From assembly GCA_041490205.1 (NCBI GenBank), contig JBGPSQ010000129.1, positions 1 through 8,440 on the forward strand: a stretch of DNA of 8,440 nucleotides, in the 5' to 3' direction. The notes under the pieces are model-generated. The model was given only the letters and a program-made list of their open reading frames with translations. It did no database searches and was not told where the DNA came from. Of this stretch, positions 1-5,460 are shown in pieces. The translations under genes were made by a program, and so were the position numbers. Source of the stretch: DATDDB01 sp041490205 (lineage in GTDB: Bacteria > Pseudomonadota > Gammaproteobacteria > Burkholderiales > Gallionellaceae). The first letter of the stretch is position 1. Each line of letters starts with the position of its first letter.

Positions 1-1051
1 AATCGCAGGCATCGCTGTATAGCACCACCGGGGTTTCACGATTGAAGCGCTCCAGCGCCGGGTTGCCGTAATGCAGCAGCCCATGGAACACGGGCAGGAT
101 GGCAAGCGCGCCCAGCAGCAGCCCGGCCAGCATCACCGGCCTGCGGCCCACGCGGTCGGACAGCCAGCCGCACAGGATGGTGAGGGGAACCAGCGCCAGC
201 GTGCTCACCATCACCAAGCCCTTGGCAACCTGATCTTCCAGACCCACCACGCTCTTGAGGAACACGGCGGCATAAATCTGGGAGGAAAAGAATAGCAGCG
301 AGCCACCTGCGGAGACGCAAAAGAACAGCAGGGCCATGCGCCCCAGCGTGCGCCGGTCGGAAAAGCATTCGCGCAATGGCGCATGCGCGACCTTGTGCTG
401 CTCCTGCAATTGGCGGAACACCGGCGATTCCTGCAAGGCCAGCCGCCCCTTGAGGAAAACCAGCATCAGCGCGGCGGAAAACCAGAACGGCACGCGCCAG
501 CCCCAGCTGGTGAAATCAGCATCGCTGAGCAAATAGTGCAGCAACACGATCTGCATGCTGGAAACCAGAATGCCCAGCGGCCCCATCAATTGCAGCACGC
601 TGGTGTACAGGCCGCGCCGCCCAGCCTGTGCATGCTCGGTGAGATACACCGCCACCCCCCCCACCTCGCCGCCCATGGCGAAGCCCTGCAACAGGCGCAG
701 GATCACCAGTAGAACCGGCGCAAACAGCCCCACTTGCGCATAGGTCGGCAGCAGGCCCACGCCCAGCGTGGCCACCCCCATCAGCACGATGGTGGCGATG
801 AACACCGGGCGGCGCCCATGCTTGTCGGCCAGCGAACCGAACAGCGCCGAGCCCAGCGGACGCACCACCATGCCCACGCCAAAAGTAGCCAGGCTCGCCA
901 GCAGCCCGGCGGTCTGGTTCTCAGGGGGGAAGAACAGCGCGCCGAAATAAGTCGCCAGCGCGGCGAACGTCAGGAAATCGTACCACTCGATGAAAGTGCC
1001 GAAGCAGGCGGCGAGGATGACTTTGCGTGGGATGGCGGGAGATTCTTGCAT
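1..1051 (-). CDS. MFS transporter, metabolite:H+ symporter (MHS) family, partial at left edge
   Basis: The first 350 residues are visible, read from ATG 1051 with one unbroken frame; the C-terminus lies beyond base 1. It should be an inner-membrane proton symporter for an organic acid or a similar small metabolite; the substrate cannot be read from the sequence. Family marks are GTFIEWYDF at residues 18-26, the loop 2-3 motif GSLADKHGRRP (72-82), the MHS hallmark LLQGFAMGGEVGG (120-132), and the repeated motif GWLSDRVGRRP (295-305) in the second half. About ten hydrophobic segments are visible. After residue 330 a loop begins (NPALERF, then PVVLYSDACD), which resembles the long MHS members that carry an extra periplasmic insertion; that is a recollection of the family, not a search result. 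No clear Shine-Dalgarno is seen before the ATG. A run of eight G lies inside the GGEVGG codons. Its neighbour on the same strand is an XRE regulator 251 bases upstream. Family call is firm, substrate unknown. Confidence 0.92.
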   Translation of the reverse strand, partial: MQESPAIPRKVILAACFGTFIEWYDFLTFAALATYFGALFFPPENQTAGLLASLATFGVGMVVRPLGSALFGSLADKHGRRPVFIATIVLMGVATLGVGLLPTYAQVGLFAPVLLVILRLLQGFAMGGEVGGVAVYLTEHAQAGRRGLYTSVLQLMGPLGILVSSMQIVLLHYLLSDADFTSWGWRVPFWFSAALMLVFLKGRLALQESPVFRQLQEQHKVAHAPLRECFSDRRTLGRMALLFFCVSAGGSLLFFSSQIYAAVFLKSVVGLEDQVAKGLVMVSTLALVPLTILCGWLSDRVGRRPVMLAGLLLGALAILPVFHGLLHYGNPALERFNRETPVVLYSDACD

Positions 1052-1302
1052 GATGGGAAAGCGTAAAATTTTTAGAGGCGCAAGGTTAGCAGAAAATAAC
1101 GGGGCAGCATTCCTGCTAATGCAAGACCTGAATTCTCGATGCGTTTACATGACCCATGCGACTTCGCGTTGCCAAACTCGGTGGGCTGAAAATAATTCAC
1201 TCTGAGCCCAGGTGCTGAACCTGATCCGGCTAATGGACGCCTCAGACTATCCTATGGATTTTGAAAGTGACAGCAATTTCCACGCCCACTATTTCTCGGA
1301 AT
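1052..1302. other. Intergenic stretch upstream of the transporter; no gene supported
   Basis: I find no convincing coding region or clean sigma-70 promoter here, although the promoter of the transporter gene should lie in it. The only structure worth noting is a 7-bp inverted repeat, TTAGCAG at 1086-1092 and CTGCTAA at 1113-1119, with 20 bases between the arms. It lies 35 to 68 bases before the transporter start and could be an operator or a chance match. A smaller repeat (CAGGT 1209-1213, ACCTG 1219-1223) is also present. No terminator is seen after the XRE gene stop at 1303, so the XRE transcript could run on into the transporter. Confidence 0.4.
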
Positions 1303-1647
1303 CTACTCCAAGGATTCCAGAAACCCCAGCAGTGCCTTCCGCTGCTGAGGTTTGAGACGGGAATAGGTGCTCAACAAGCGGCGCTCTTCCGGCAATATCC
1401 AGTCATCGGCGGCGGATTCTCGTGCGCTAAGCGTGGTGGAAGGGTGCATCTTGCCGCGCCCGGTGGTAAGCCACTCAAAACTTACCCCCAGCAGCATTGC
1501 CAGTCGCGCCAGATTTTTCGTATGGGGTGCCTTGCGTCCCAACTCCCAAGCTGCAACCGACGGCTGCGTGACAAACATGCGTCGCGCTAGATCCGCCTGG
1601 CTCCACCCCAGTGCTATGCGCGATTCCTTGATGCGTTTTTCCATCAT
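1303..1647 (-). CDS. XRE (Cro/CI-type) helix-turn-helix transcriptional regulator
   Basis: This 114-residue protein should be a cytoplasmic DNA-binding repressor. Residues 5-62 form a standard HTH_3/Cro-CI domain: WSQADLARRM (15-24) is helix 2 and TQPSVAAWELGRKAP (27-41) carries the recognition helix, followed by LARLAMLLGVSFEWLTTG (46-63). A short linker leads to a C-terminal helix (residues 86-113, PEERRLLSTYSRLKPQQRKALLGFLESLE) of the kind found in small phage-type and plasmid-type regulators, probably for dimerisation. There is no peptidase domain, so RecA-stimulated self-cleavage is not expected. The start is ATGATG; no Shine-Dalgarno precedes it, and a TATACA box (complement of 1656-1661) lies only 8 bases upstream, which would suit a leaderless mRNA. 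It is divergent from the zinc-ribbon membrane-protein gene, and the shared promoter region is full of GGCTAT dyads, which suggests autoregulation and control of the neighbour. The cognate site is inferred. Confidence 0.9.
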   Translation of the reverse strand: MMEKRIKESRIALGWSQADLARRMFVTQPSVAAWELGRKAPHTKNLARLAMLLGVSFEWLTTGRGKMHPSTTLSARESAADDWILPEERRLLSTYSRLKPQQRKALLGFLESLE

Positions 1648-1667
1648 TTTGGGATTGTATAGCTTGC

Positions 1668-1723
1668 GGCTATATAGCCATTGTGTACTAATGGCTATTG
1701 TGTAAGATATTGCCGTTGGCTAT
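1668..1723. promoter_or_regulatory. Operator array between divergent XRE regulator and membrane-protein genes
   Basis: GGCTAT occurs at 1668-1673, 1693-1698 and 1718-1723, exactly 25 bases apart each time. Inverted copies make two perfect dyads: GGCTATATAGCC (1668-1679) and ATAGCCATT - 7 bases - AATGGCTAT (1674-1698). A relaxed further half-site, ATAGC at 1659-1663, pairs with GCTAT at 1669-1673. The array lies between the regulator start (1647) and the -10 box of the rightward promoter, as expected for cooperative binding by a Cro/CI-type protein. The repeats are seen directly; that the adjacent XRE protein binds them is inferred. Confidence 0.75.
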
Positions 1724-1726
1724 AAT
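1698..1726 (+). promoter_or_regulatory. Sigma-70 promoter for the zinc-ribbon membrane protein gene
   Basis: A perfect -10 box, TATAAT at 1721-1726, has TTGTGT (1698-1703) 17 bases upstream as a weak -35. The third GGCTAT of the operator array overlaps the -10 box and the second abuts the -35, so a bound repressor would block it. Transcription would start near 1733, giving an untranslated leader of about 115 bases before the ATG at 1848. The transcription start is predicted, not known. Confidence 0.6.
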
Positions 1727-1847
1727 TTAGAAAGTTGTGCTGCCGTCTTGAGGCTAAGTTGCTCAACACCTCTCACTAAAGCGCATAAATTATTGTACGT
1801 CGAAGTCAAACCTGCTTTCAGGGCACACATATATAAAGGGGAATCAA

Positions 1848-2681
1848 ATGTATTGCAGAAAATGCGGGGCAAAAACCGATGAGAATGGAACGTGCCCAAA
1901 ATGCGACGCCCAGTCTCATCCCAAATCAGAAGCATTGTGGAATCCCAATGCCGTTGCGAATTGGAGCTTGCTGTTTACGCCAATATTTGGTGCGTGGCTT
2001 ACTTATCTGAACTGGCAGGGGCTAGGCGAAGCAGCTTATGCCAAAAAAAGTAAATACTGGTTAATTGCTTCAATAGCTTTGCTTTTTCCGTTGGGAGTTT
2101 TGATAAATGTCACAAATAACATAATGCTCGGCATCAGTGCTATCGGAGGATACATTGCACTTTTGCTGTCTTGGTTCTACATCGAGAACAGGAAACAAAA
2201 CCGCTGCCTGAACGAACGATTCGGTAAGGACTATCCCAAAAAACATTGGCTTAAGCCGCTTGTTATAGCTATCCTTGCCTCGGTAATTTGGCAGTTAGCA
2301 ATTTGGGTAATATGGTGGGGGAACCAAGTTTCCCGCGCGCCAAAATGCGACGCCGCCGAGGTACAAAGCCTAGCCATGCAAGTCGCCACACAAATCATAC
2401 AAGATGAATTGCTTCATCAGTATCTCCCCAGCATTACATACAGTGAAGCAAAGAAATCAGAAAGCCCGTTTATTAAAGGTTACGCTGATCAAATTGACAA
2501 ACAGATTGCCGGACTCGGCATGATGATGAAGGGAATCCGCCCCACCGGCACGGATGAAAAAATCCGGAAAAATACCTGTGCCGCAAGTCTCGCGTTTAGC
2601 AACGGCAATACGCTCAACCTGTATTACAGCACCCAATACACCACGGATGGACAGATTTATGTGGAGGCGCAGATTAAGTAG
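1848..2681 (+). CDS. Zinc-ribbon, multi-pass membrane protein with C-terminal exported domain; function unknown
   Basis: The 277-residue protein starts with a zinc ribbon, Cys3, Cys6, Cys16 and Cys19 (two CxxC knuckles), which should bind one zinc ion on the cytoplasmic side. Hydrophobic segments follow at about 37-56, 69-88, 91-111 and 135-157. The stretch NPNAVANWSLLFTPIFGAW, then LNWQGLGE, resembles a family of uncharacterised proteobacterial membrane proteins. The soluble tail (160-277) has Cys167 and Cys244, a possible disulfide, plus GIRPTGT and YVEAQI near the end, like small exported domains of unknown function; this is recognition from memory. With four membrane segments the tail would be on the same side as the ribbon, so either the segment count or the side is uncertain. 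AAAGGGGA at 1835-1842 is a good ribosome-binding site. The gene is visibly AT-richer than the core genes (20 of 60 bases are G/C at 2041-2100), suggesting acquisition. No function is assigned. Confidence 0.85.
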   Translation: MYCRKCGAKTDENGTCPKCDAQSHPKSEALWNPNAVANWSLLFTPIFGAWLTYLNWQGLGEAAYAKKSKYWLIASIALLFPLGVLINVTNNIMLGISAIGGYIALLLSWFYIENRKQNRCLNERFGKDYPKKHWLKPLVIAILASVIWQLAIWVIWWGNQVSRAPKCDAAEVQSLAMQVATQIIQDELLHQYLPSITYSEAKKSESPFIKGYADQIDKQIAGLGMMMKGIRPTGTDEKIRKNTCAASLAFSNGNTLNLYYSTQYTTDGQIYVEAQIK

Positions 2682-2705
2682 CCAAGAGTGAGCACGCACC
2701 TTTGT

Positions 2706-2733
2706 GCCCGCGTGGATTCAATACCGCGTGGGC
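2706..2733 (+). terminator. Stem-loop after the zinc-ribbon gene, possible terminator
   Basis: GCCCGCGTGG (2706-2715) and CCGCGTGGGC (2724-2733) form a 10-bp stem with an 8-base loop, starting 25 bases after the stop codon. Two of the ten pairs are G-U, so the full stem exists only in RNA read rightwards, the direction of the preceding gene. A clean U tract is missing (AGATAAAACTTTT follows), so termination strength is uncertain. The same bases can be described as a direct repeat of CCGCGTGG (2708-2715, 2724-2731). Confidence 0.5.
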
Positions 2734-2809
2734 AGATAAAACTTTTCCCCTAGGCTTTTACCAACTGCGTTCGAGTAGGTTTGATAGTTACAGACAAGTA
2801 AATTCCTTA

Positions 2810-3307
2810 TCAAGACTTGATCTGGAAGGAATTAAACTCGCTCTTAAATGTCTTTACCTCTTCATCAGTTGGAGGCGATTGGTAATGGCTCACGCCACGA
2901 AGTAAGCCGTAGAATCCGCAACGGGTCTTTTTTTCAATCCACTTTCCGTCAAATAAAAGCACTGGCGCTCCGTCTTCATCGGATAGTCGACGAAAACTGG
3001 ATTGATGAAGATAAATCTGAACAGAGGTATTAAGGTCGTTTTGATAGGGATACCGAGGATTCGAGATGTAGGTATTTCCAGAAAGATTGGAATTCTTTCG
3101 CGGCGGAAGGACAGCGAGGCTATTGAGATGGTAACAAGCACCAAAACAGCCGCCGCGCATTTCTATTCGGCAGAGGTCTTTATATTCTTTGAAAAAGACT
3201 AAGCACTCAACATGCGCAATCTCATCGCTCTCCAAGAATTTTATTTCTCCCGAGTAACATAGTCCTGCGGCTGCAAGGTCTGCATGTGAAATAATCCCAC
3301 CCGTCAT
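2810..3307 (-). CDS. Hypothetical protein, cysteine-containing, possibly phage-derived
   Basis: I do not recognise this 165-residue protein. The start is placed at ATG 3307 because GGAG lies 8 bases upstream (3316-3319 on the complement); a longer reading from TTG 3343 adds 12 residues but has no ribosome-binding site. There is no signal peptide or membrane segment. It has six cysteines (17, 35, 46, 54, 58, 130), including CFGAC at 54-58, which may bind a metal. The N-terminus, ISHADLAAAGLCYSG (6-20), loosely recalls the opening of small phage proteins of the type HVRAAGMCSRGAR; this is a weak recollection. The rest (RRLSDEDGAPVLLFDGKWI, 106-124) looks like a folded globular domain. Base composition is low in GC (22 of 60 at 3001-3060), unlike hldD next door. 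It converges on the zinc-ribbon gene and lies downstream of hldD on the same strand. That it is a real gene is likely, not certain. Confidence 0.65.
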   Translation of the reverse strand: MTGGIISHADLAAAGLCYSGEIKFLESDEIAHVECLVFFKEYKDLCRIEMRGGCFGACYHLNSLAVLPPRKNSNLSGNTYISNPRYPYQNDLNTSVQIYLHQSSFRRLSDEDGAPVLLFDGKWIEKKTRCGFYGLLRGVSHYQSPPTDEEVKTFKSEFNSFQIKS

Positions 3308-3315
3308 TTTTCTTG

Positions 3316-3319
3316 CTCC
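3316..3319 (-). promoter_or_regulatory. Ribosome-binding site fixing the start of the hypothetical gene
   Basis: On the minus strand GGAG is followed after 8 bases by ATG (3307). The alternative in-frame TTG at 3343 has only a C-rich stretch before it, so the shorter 165-residue product is preferred. Confidence 0.6.
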
Positions 3320-3379
3320 GATTCGATTATGGATTTGGTGCAATCGGGGTCTTGCATTGCAACTATTACTGTTGATCGC

Positions 3380-3452
3380 TTACTTCCCCAGTTCAGTAGG
3401 GTGGATAAAGGCACAACGTGCCGTATCCACCCTACATTATTTACTTCCCCAG
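3380..3452. repeat. Palindromic REP-like element flanked by 12-bp direct repeats at the hldD 3' end
   Basis: The core is a perfect 12-bp inverted repeat, GTAGGGTGGATA (3396-3407) and TATCCACCCTAC (3424-3435), with an inner stem GGCAC/GTGCC (3410-3414, 3418-3422) around the loop AAC. The outer stem resembles the GTAGGGTGGAT-type short palindromic repeats scattered through many bacterial genomes. The 49 bases at 3392-3440 are bounded by TTACTTCCCCAG at 3380-3391 and again at 3441-3452; the right copy is the last four codons of hldD including the stop. This looks like a small non-autonomous insertion with target duplication. The hairpin starts 5 bases after the hldD stop and may also shape the 3' end of its mRNA; there is no U tract. 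Confidence 0.75.
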
Positions 3453-4433
3453 CATCTGACCCACATACCGCCCCACCCCCTGCTCCACGGTAAGGAACGG
3501 CGTGTCATAGCCGGTCTCGCGCAGCGCGGCCATGTCGGCTTGGGTGTGGCTCTGGTATTTGCCCTTGAGCGCATCGGGGAAAGGGATGTAGCGCACCAGT
3601 TCCTGTTTCTGCATTTCTTCCAGACCCAGCGCGGGCTTTCCGTCTTCCGCGCGCAGGGTGTTGACGACCGCCACCGCCACGTCGTTGAAGCTCTGCGCGT
3701 GCCCGGTGCCGAGGTTGAATATGCCGGACTGGTCCGGATTGTCGAGGAAGTGCATGTTGACCCGTGTCACGTCTTCCACCGAGACGAAGTCGCGCAATTG
3801 CCCGCCGTTTGCATAGCCGTCGCAGCCTTCGAACAGCTTCACATGGCCGTCGGCACGGTACTGGTTGAAGAAGTGGAAAGCGACCGATGCCATGCGCCCC
3901 TTGTGCTGCTCGCGCGGCCCATAGACGTTGAAATAGCGCAGGCCCACGATCTGGGTGGTGCGATTGCCCCAGCGGCGGCGCACCACCTGGTCGAACAGGA
4001 ATTTGGAATAGGCATAGACATTGAGCGGCGCTTCATGCTCGCGGCTTTCCTTGAACACCGGGCCGTTGCCATACACCGAGGCGGACGAGGCGTACAGGAA
4101 TTGCACCTCCTCTTCTTGGCAGTAGTCGAGCAACTCCAGCGAATAACGGTAGTTGTTCTGCATCATGTAACGGCCGTCGCCCTCCATTGTGTCGGAGCAC
4201 GCGCCTTCGTGCAGCACGGCTGCCAGCAGGCCGTCAAAGTATCCCTCGCGCAGGTGATGGAGGAAATCGTCCTTATCCAGGTAGTCGGCGATGTCGCAAT
4301 CGGTGAGGTTCCTGAACTTGTCGGCGCGCTTGAGGTTATCCACGGCGATGATGTTGTTCTCGCCGCGCTCGTTCAGCGCCTTCACCAGATTGGAGCCGAT
4401 GAATCCGGCGGCTCCTGTCACTACGTAATACAT
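3441..4433 (-). CDS. hldD: ADP-L-glycero-D-manno-heptose 6-epimerase
   Basis: This 330-residue cytoplasmic enzyme converts ADP-D-glycero-D-manno-heptose to the L-glycero form, the last step in making the heptose donor for the LPS inner core. It is an extended SDR/NAD-dependent epimerase: the Rossmann motif GAAGFIG is at residues 7-13, YASSASVYG at 114-122, and the YxxxK pair is Tyr140/Lys144. Lys178 (EQHKGR) matches the second acid/base lysine known from E. coli HldD, where Tyr140 and Lys178 are catalytic. RDFVSVEDV (214-222) and FNLGTG (239-244) are typical of the family, and the length is about normal. ATG 4433 is supported by AAGGAGT at 4439-4445 with 5 bases of spacing. It is the last gene of the lapB-pyrF-rfaE1-hldD cluster and is 79 bases after rfaE1. 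A palindromic element immediately follows its stop. Confidence 0.97.
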   Translation of the reverse strand: MYYVVTGAAGFIGSNLVKALNERGENNIIAVDNLKRADKFRNLTDCDIADYLDKDDFLHHLREGYFDGLLAAVLHEGACSDTMEGDGRYMMQNNYRYSLELLDYCQEEEVQFLYASSASVYGNGPVFKESREHEAPLNVYAYSKFLFDQVVRRRWGNRTTQIVGLRYFNVYGPREQHKGRMASVAFHFFNQYRADGHVKLFEGCDGYANGGQLRDFVSVEDVTRVNMHFLDNPDQSGIFNLGTGHAQSFNDVAVAVVNTLRAEDGKPALGLEEMQKQELVRYIPFPDALKGKYQSHTQADMAALRETGYDTPFLTVEQGVGRYVGQMLGK

Positions 4434-4455
4434 GTTTGACTCCTTAATCGGGGAA

Positions 4456-4516
4456 GTGAGGAGAGTGAAGGTGGAAGGGTAAAAACAGGATGCTCCCTTC
4501 CCGCCTCTCCCCTCAC
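4456..4516. repeat. Long imperfect inverted repeat between rfaE1 and hldD
   Basis: A purine-rich arm at 4456-4479 (GTGAGGAGAG... to GGAAGGG) is matched by a pyrimidine-rich arm at 4495-4516 (CCCTTCC... to CCCCTCAC), with a 15-base loop. The outer six and inner seven pairs are perfect (GTGAGG/CCTCAC, GGAAGGG/CCCTTCC), and the middle is mismatched. The right arm includes the rfaE1 stop codon (4513-4515). In the mRNA this would be a large stem-loop 10 to 20 bases before the hldD ribosome-binding site. No U tract follows, so an mRNA-processing or stability element is as likely as an attenuator. Confidence 0.6.
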
Positions 4517-5460
4517 CCTTCTCCCATACTTTGAACGAGTTCCTCGCGGGTGACCACAGCCGTTCCCAGCTTGCCCACGACGATGCCTCCCGCGAGATTG
4601 GCGAATATCACCGCCTTCGGCAAGTCAGCGCCGCCAGCCAGCATAACCGCGAGCGTGGCGATCACTGTATCTCCCGCGCCGCTGACATCGTACACCTCGC
4701 GCGCTTGCGCCGCCACGCGGAACGGCTGACTATCGCCGGTATAAAGGCTCATGCCTTCCTCGCTGCGCGTGACCAGCAGCGCTTCCAGCTTCAGGTCTGC
4801 GCGCAGTTTTTCCGCTTTTTTCGTCAACTCGTCCTCGTCGTGCCATGAGCCGGCCACCTGGCGGAATTCGCCGCGGTTGGGCGTGAGCACGTTCGCGCCC
4901 TTGTAGCGCTCATAGTCATCGCCCTTGGGATCGACCAGCACCGGCTTGCCCGCCTTTCTCGCCAGGCGGATCATTTCGGCAATGTGCGTGAGCCCGCCCT
5001 TGCCATAATCCGACAGCACCACCACATCGGCTTCCTGCAAATGGTCCCAGTAATCGGCCAGCTTGGCGCGCAACACTTCGTGGCTGGGCGGCGTTTCAAA
5101 ATCCATGCGCAGCAGTTGCTGCTGGCGCGCGATGGCGCGCAGCTTGACGGTGGTGGTGATGGTGCTGTCCCGGTGCAGCATGGCCTTCACGTTATGCTGG
5201 CTATTGAGCATGCGCTCCAGCAGCGTTCCAGCCTCATCATTGCCCACCACCGACAGCAGGATGCACTGTGCGCCGAGCGCCGCCACGTTGCGCGCCACAT
5301 TGGCAGCACCCCCTGGCCGCTCCTCGATGCGGGTAACTTTCATCACCGGCACCGGCGCTTCCGGCGAAATGCGCTCCACATCGCCGAACCAGTAACGGTC
5401 CAGCATCACGTCGCCCACCACCAGGATTTTCGACTTATCAAATGACGGCAGGATGTTCAC
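4513..5460 (-). CDS. rfaE1: D-glycero-beta-D-manno-heptose-7-phosphate kinase (stand-alone HldE domain 1)
   Basis: This 315-residue PfkB/ribokinase-family enzyme phosphorylates heptose 7-phosphate at C1 in ADP-heptose synthesis for LPS core. PGGAANVARN (49-58) is the N-terminal PfkB sugar-binding motif, VLVDPKG (174-180) and LTPNRGE (192-198) are conserved in the family, and DVSGAGDTV (258-266) is the PfkB signature 2 with Asp264 as catalytic base. The protein ends where the kinase domain ends, so this is the separate kinase (also called hldA) rather than the fused HldE of E. coli; the adenylyltransferase (rfaE2/hldC) must be encoded elsewhere. The start is GTG 5460, overlapping the pyrF stop in GTGA, with GGAGG 6 bases upstream, which points to coupled translation. 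hldD, acting later in the same pathway, follows downstream. Confidence 0.95.
   Translation of the reverse strand: MNILPSFDKSKILVVGDVMLDRYWFGDVERISPEAPVPVMKVTRIEERPGGAANVARNVAALGAQCILLSVVGNDEAGTLLERMLNSQHNVKAMLHRDSTITTTVKLRAIARQQQLLRMDFETPPSHEVLRAKLADYWDHLQEADVVVLSDYGKGGLTHIAEMIRLARKAGKPVLVDPKGDDYERYKGANVLTPNRGEFRQVAGSWHDEDELTKKAEKLRADLKLEALLVTRSEEGMSLYTGDSQPFRVAAQAREVYDVSGAGDTVIATLAVMLAGGADLPKAVIFANLAGGIVVGKLGTAVVTREELVQSMGEG

Noticed and set aside
36..712. Short plus- and minus-strand open frames within the transporter
   Set aside because: All lie in other frames of the MFS gene, which reads unbroken from 1051 to base 1 with family motifs throughout.
1720..1935. 71-codon minus-strand open frame over the leader and zinc-ribbon start
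   Set aside because: It has no ribosome-binding site and overlaps both the promoter and the clear start of the zinc-ribbon gene.
2809..2821. ATCAAGACTTGAT palindrome at the stop of the hypothetical gene as a terminator
   Set aside because: The arms are only six bases with a one-base centre, which cannot form a stable hairpin, and no U tract follows.
3308..3343. Longer form of the hypothetical gene from TTG 3343
   Set aside because: There is no ribosome-binding site before the TTG, whereas ATG 3307 has GGAG at 8 bases.
3357..4439. 360-codon plus-strand open frame antisense to hldD
   Set aside because: It mirrors hldD almost end to end, its translation is low-complexity in H, V and A as expected of an antisense shadow in GC-rich DNA, and hldD has all its catalytic residues.
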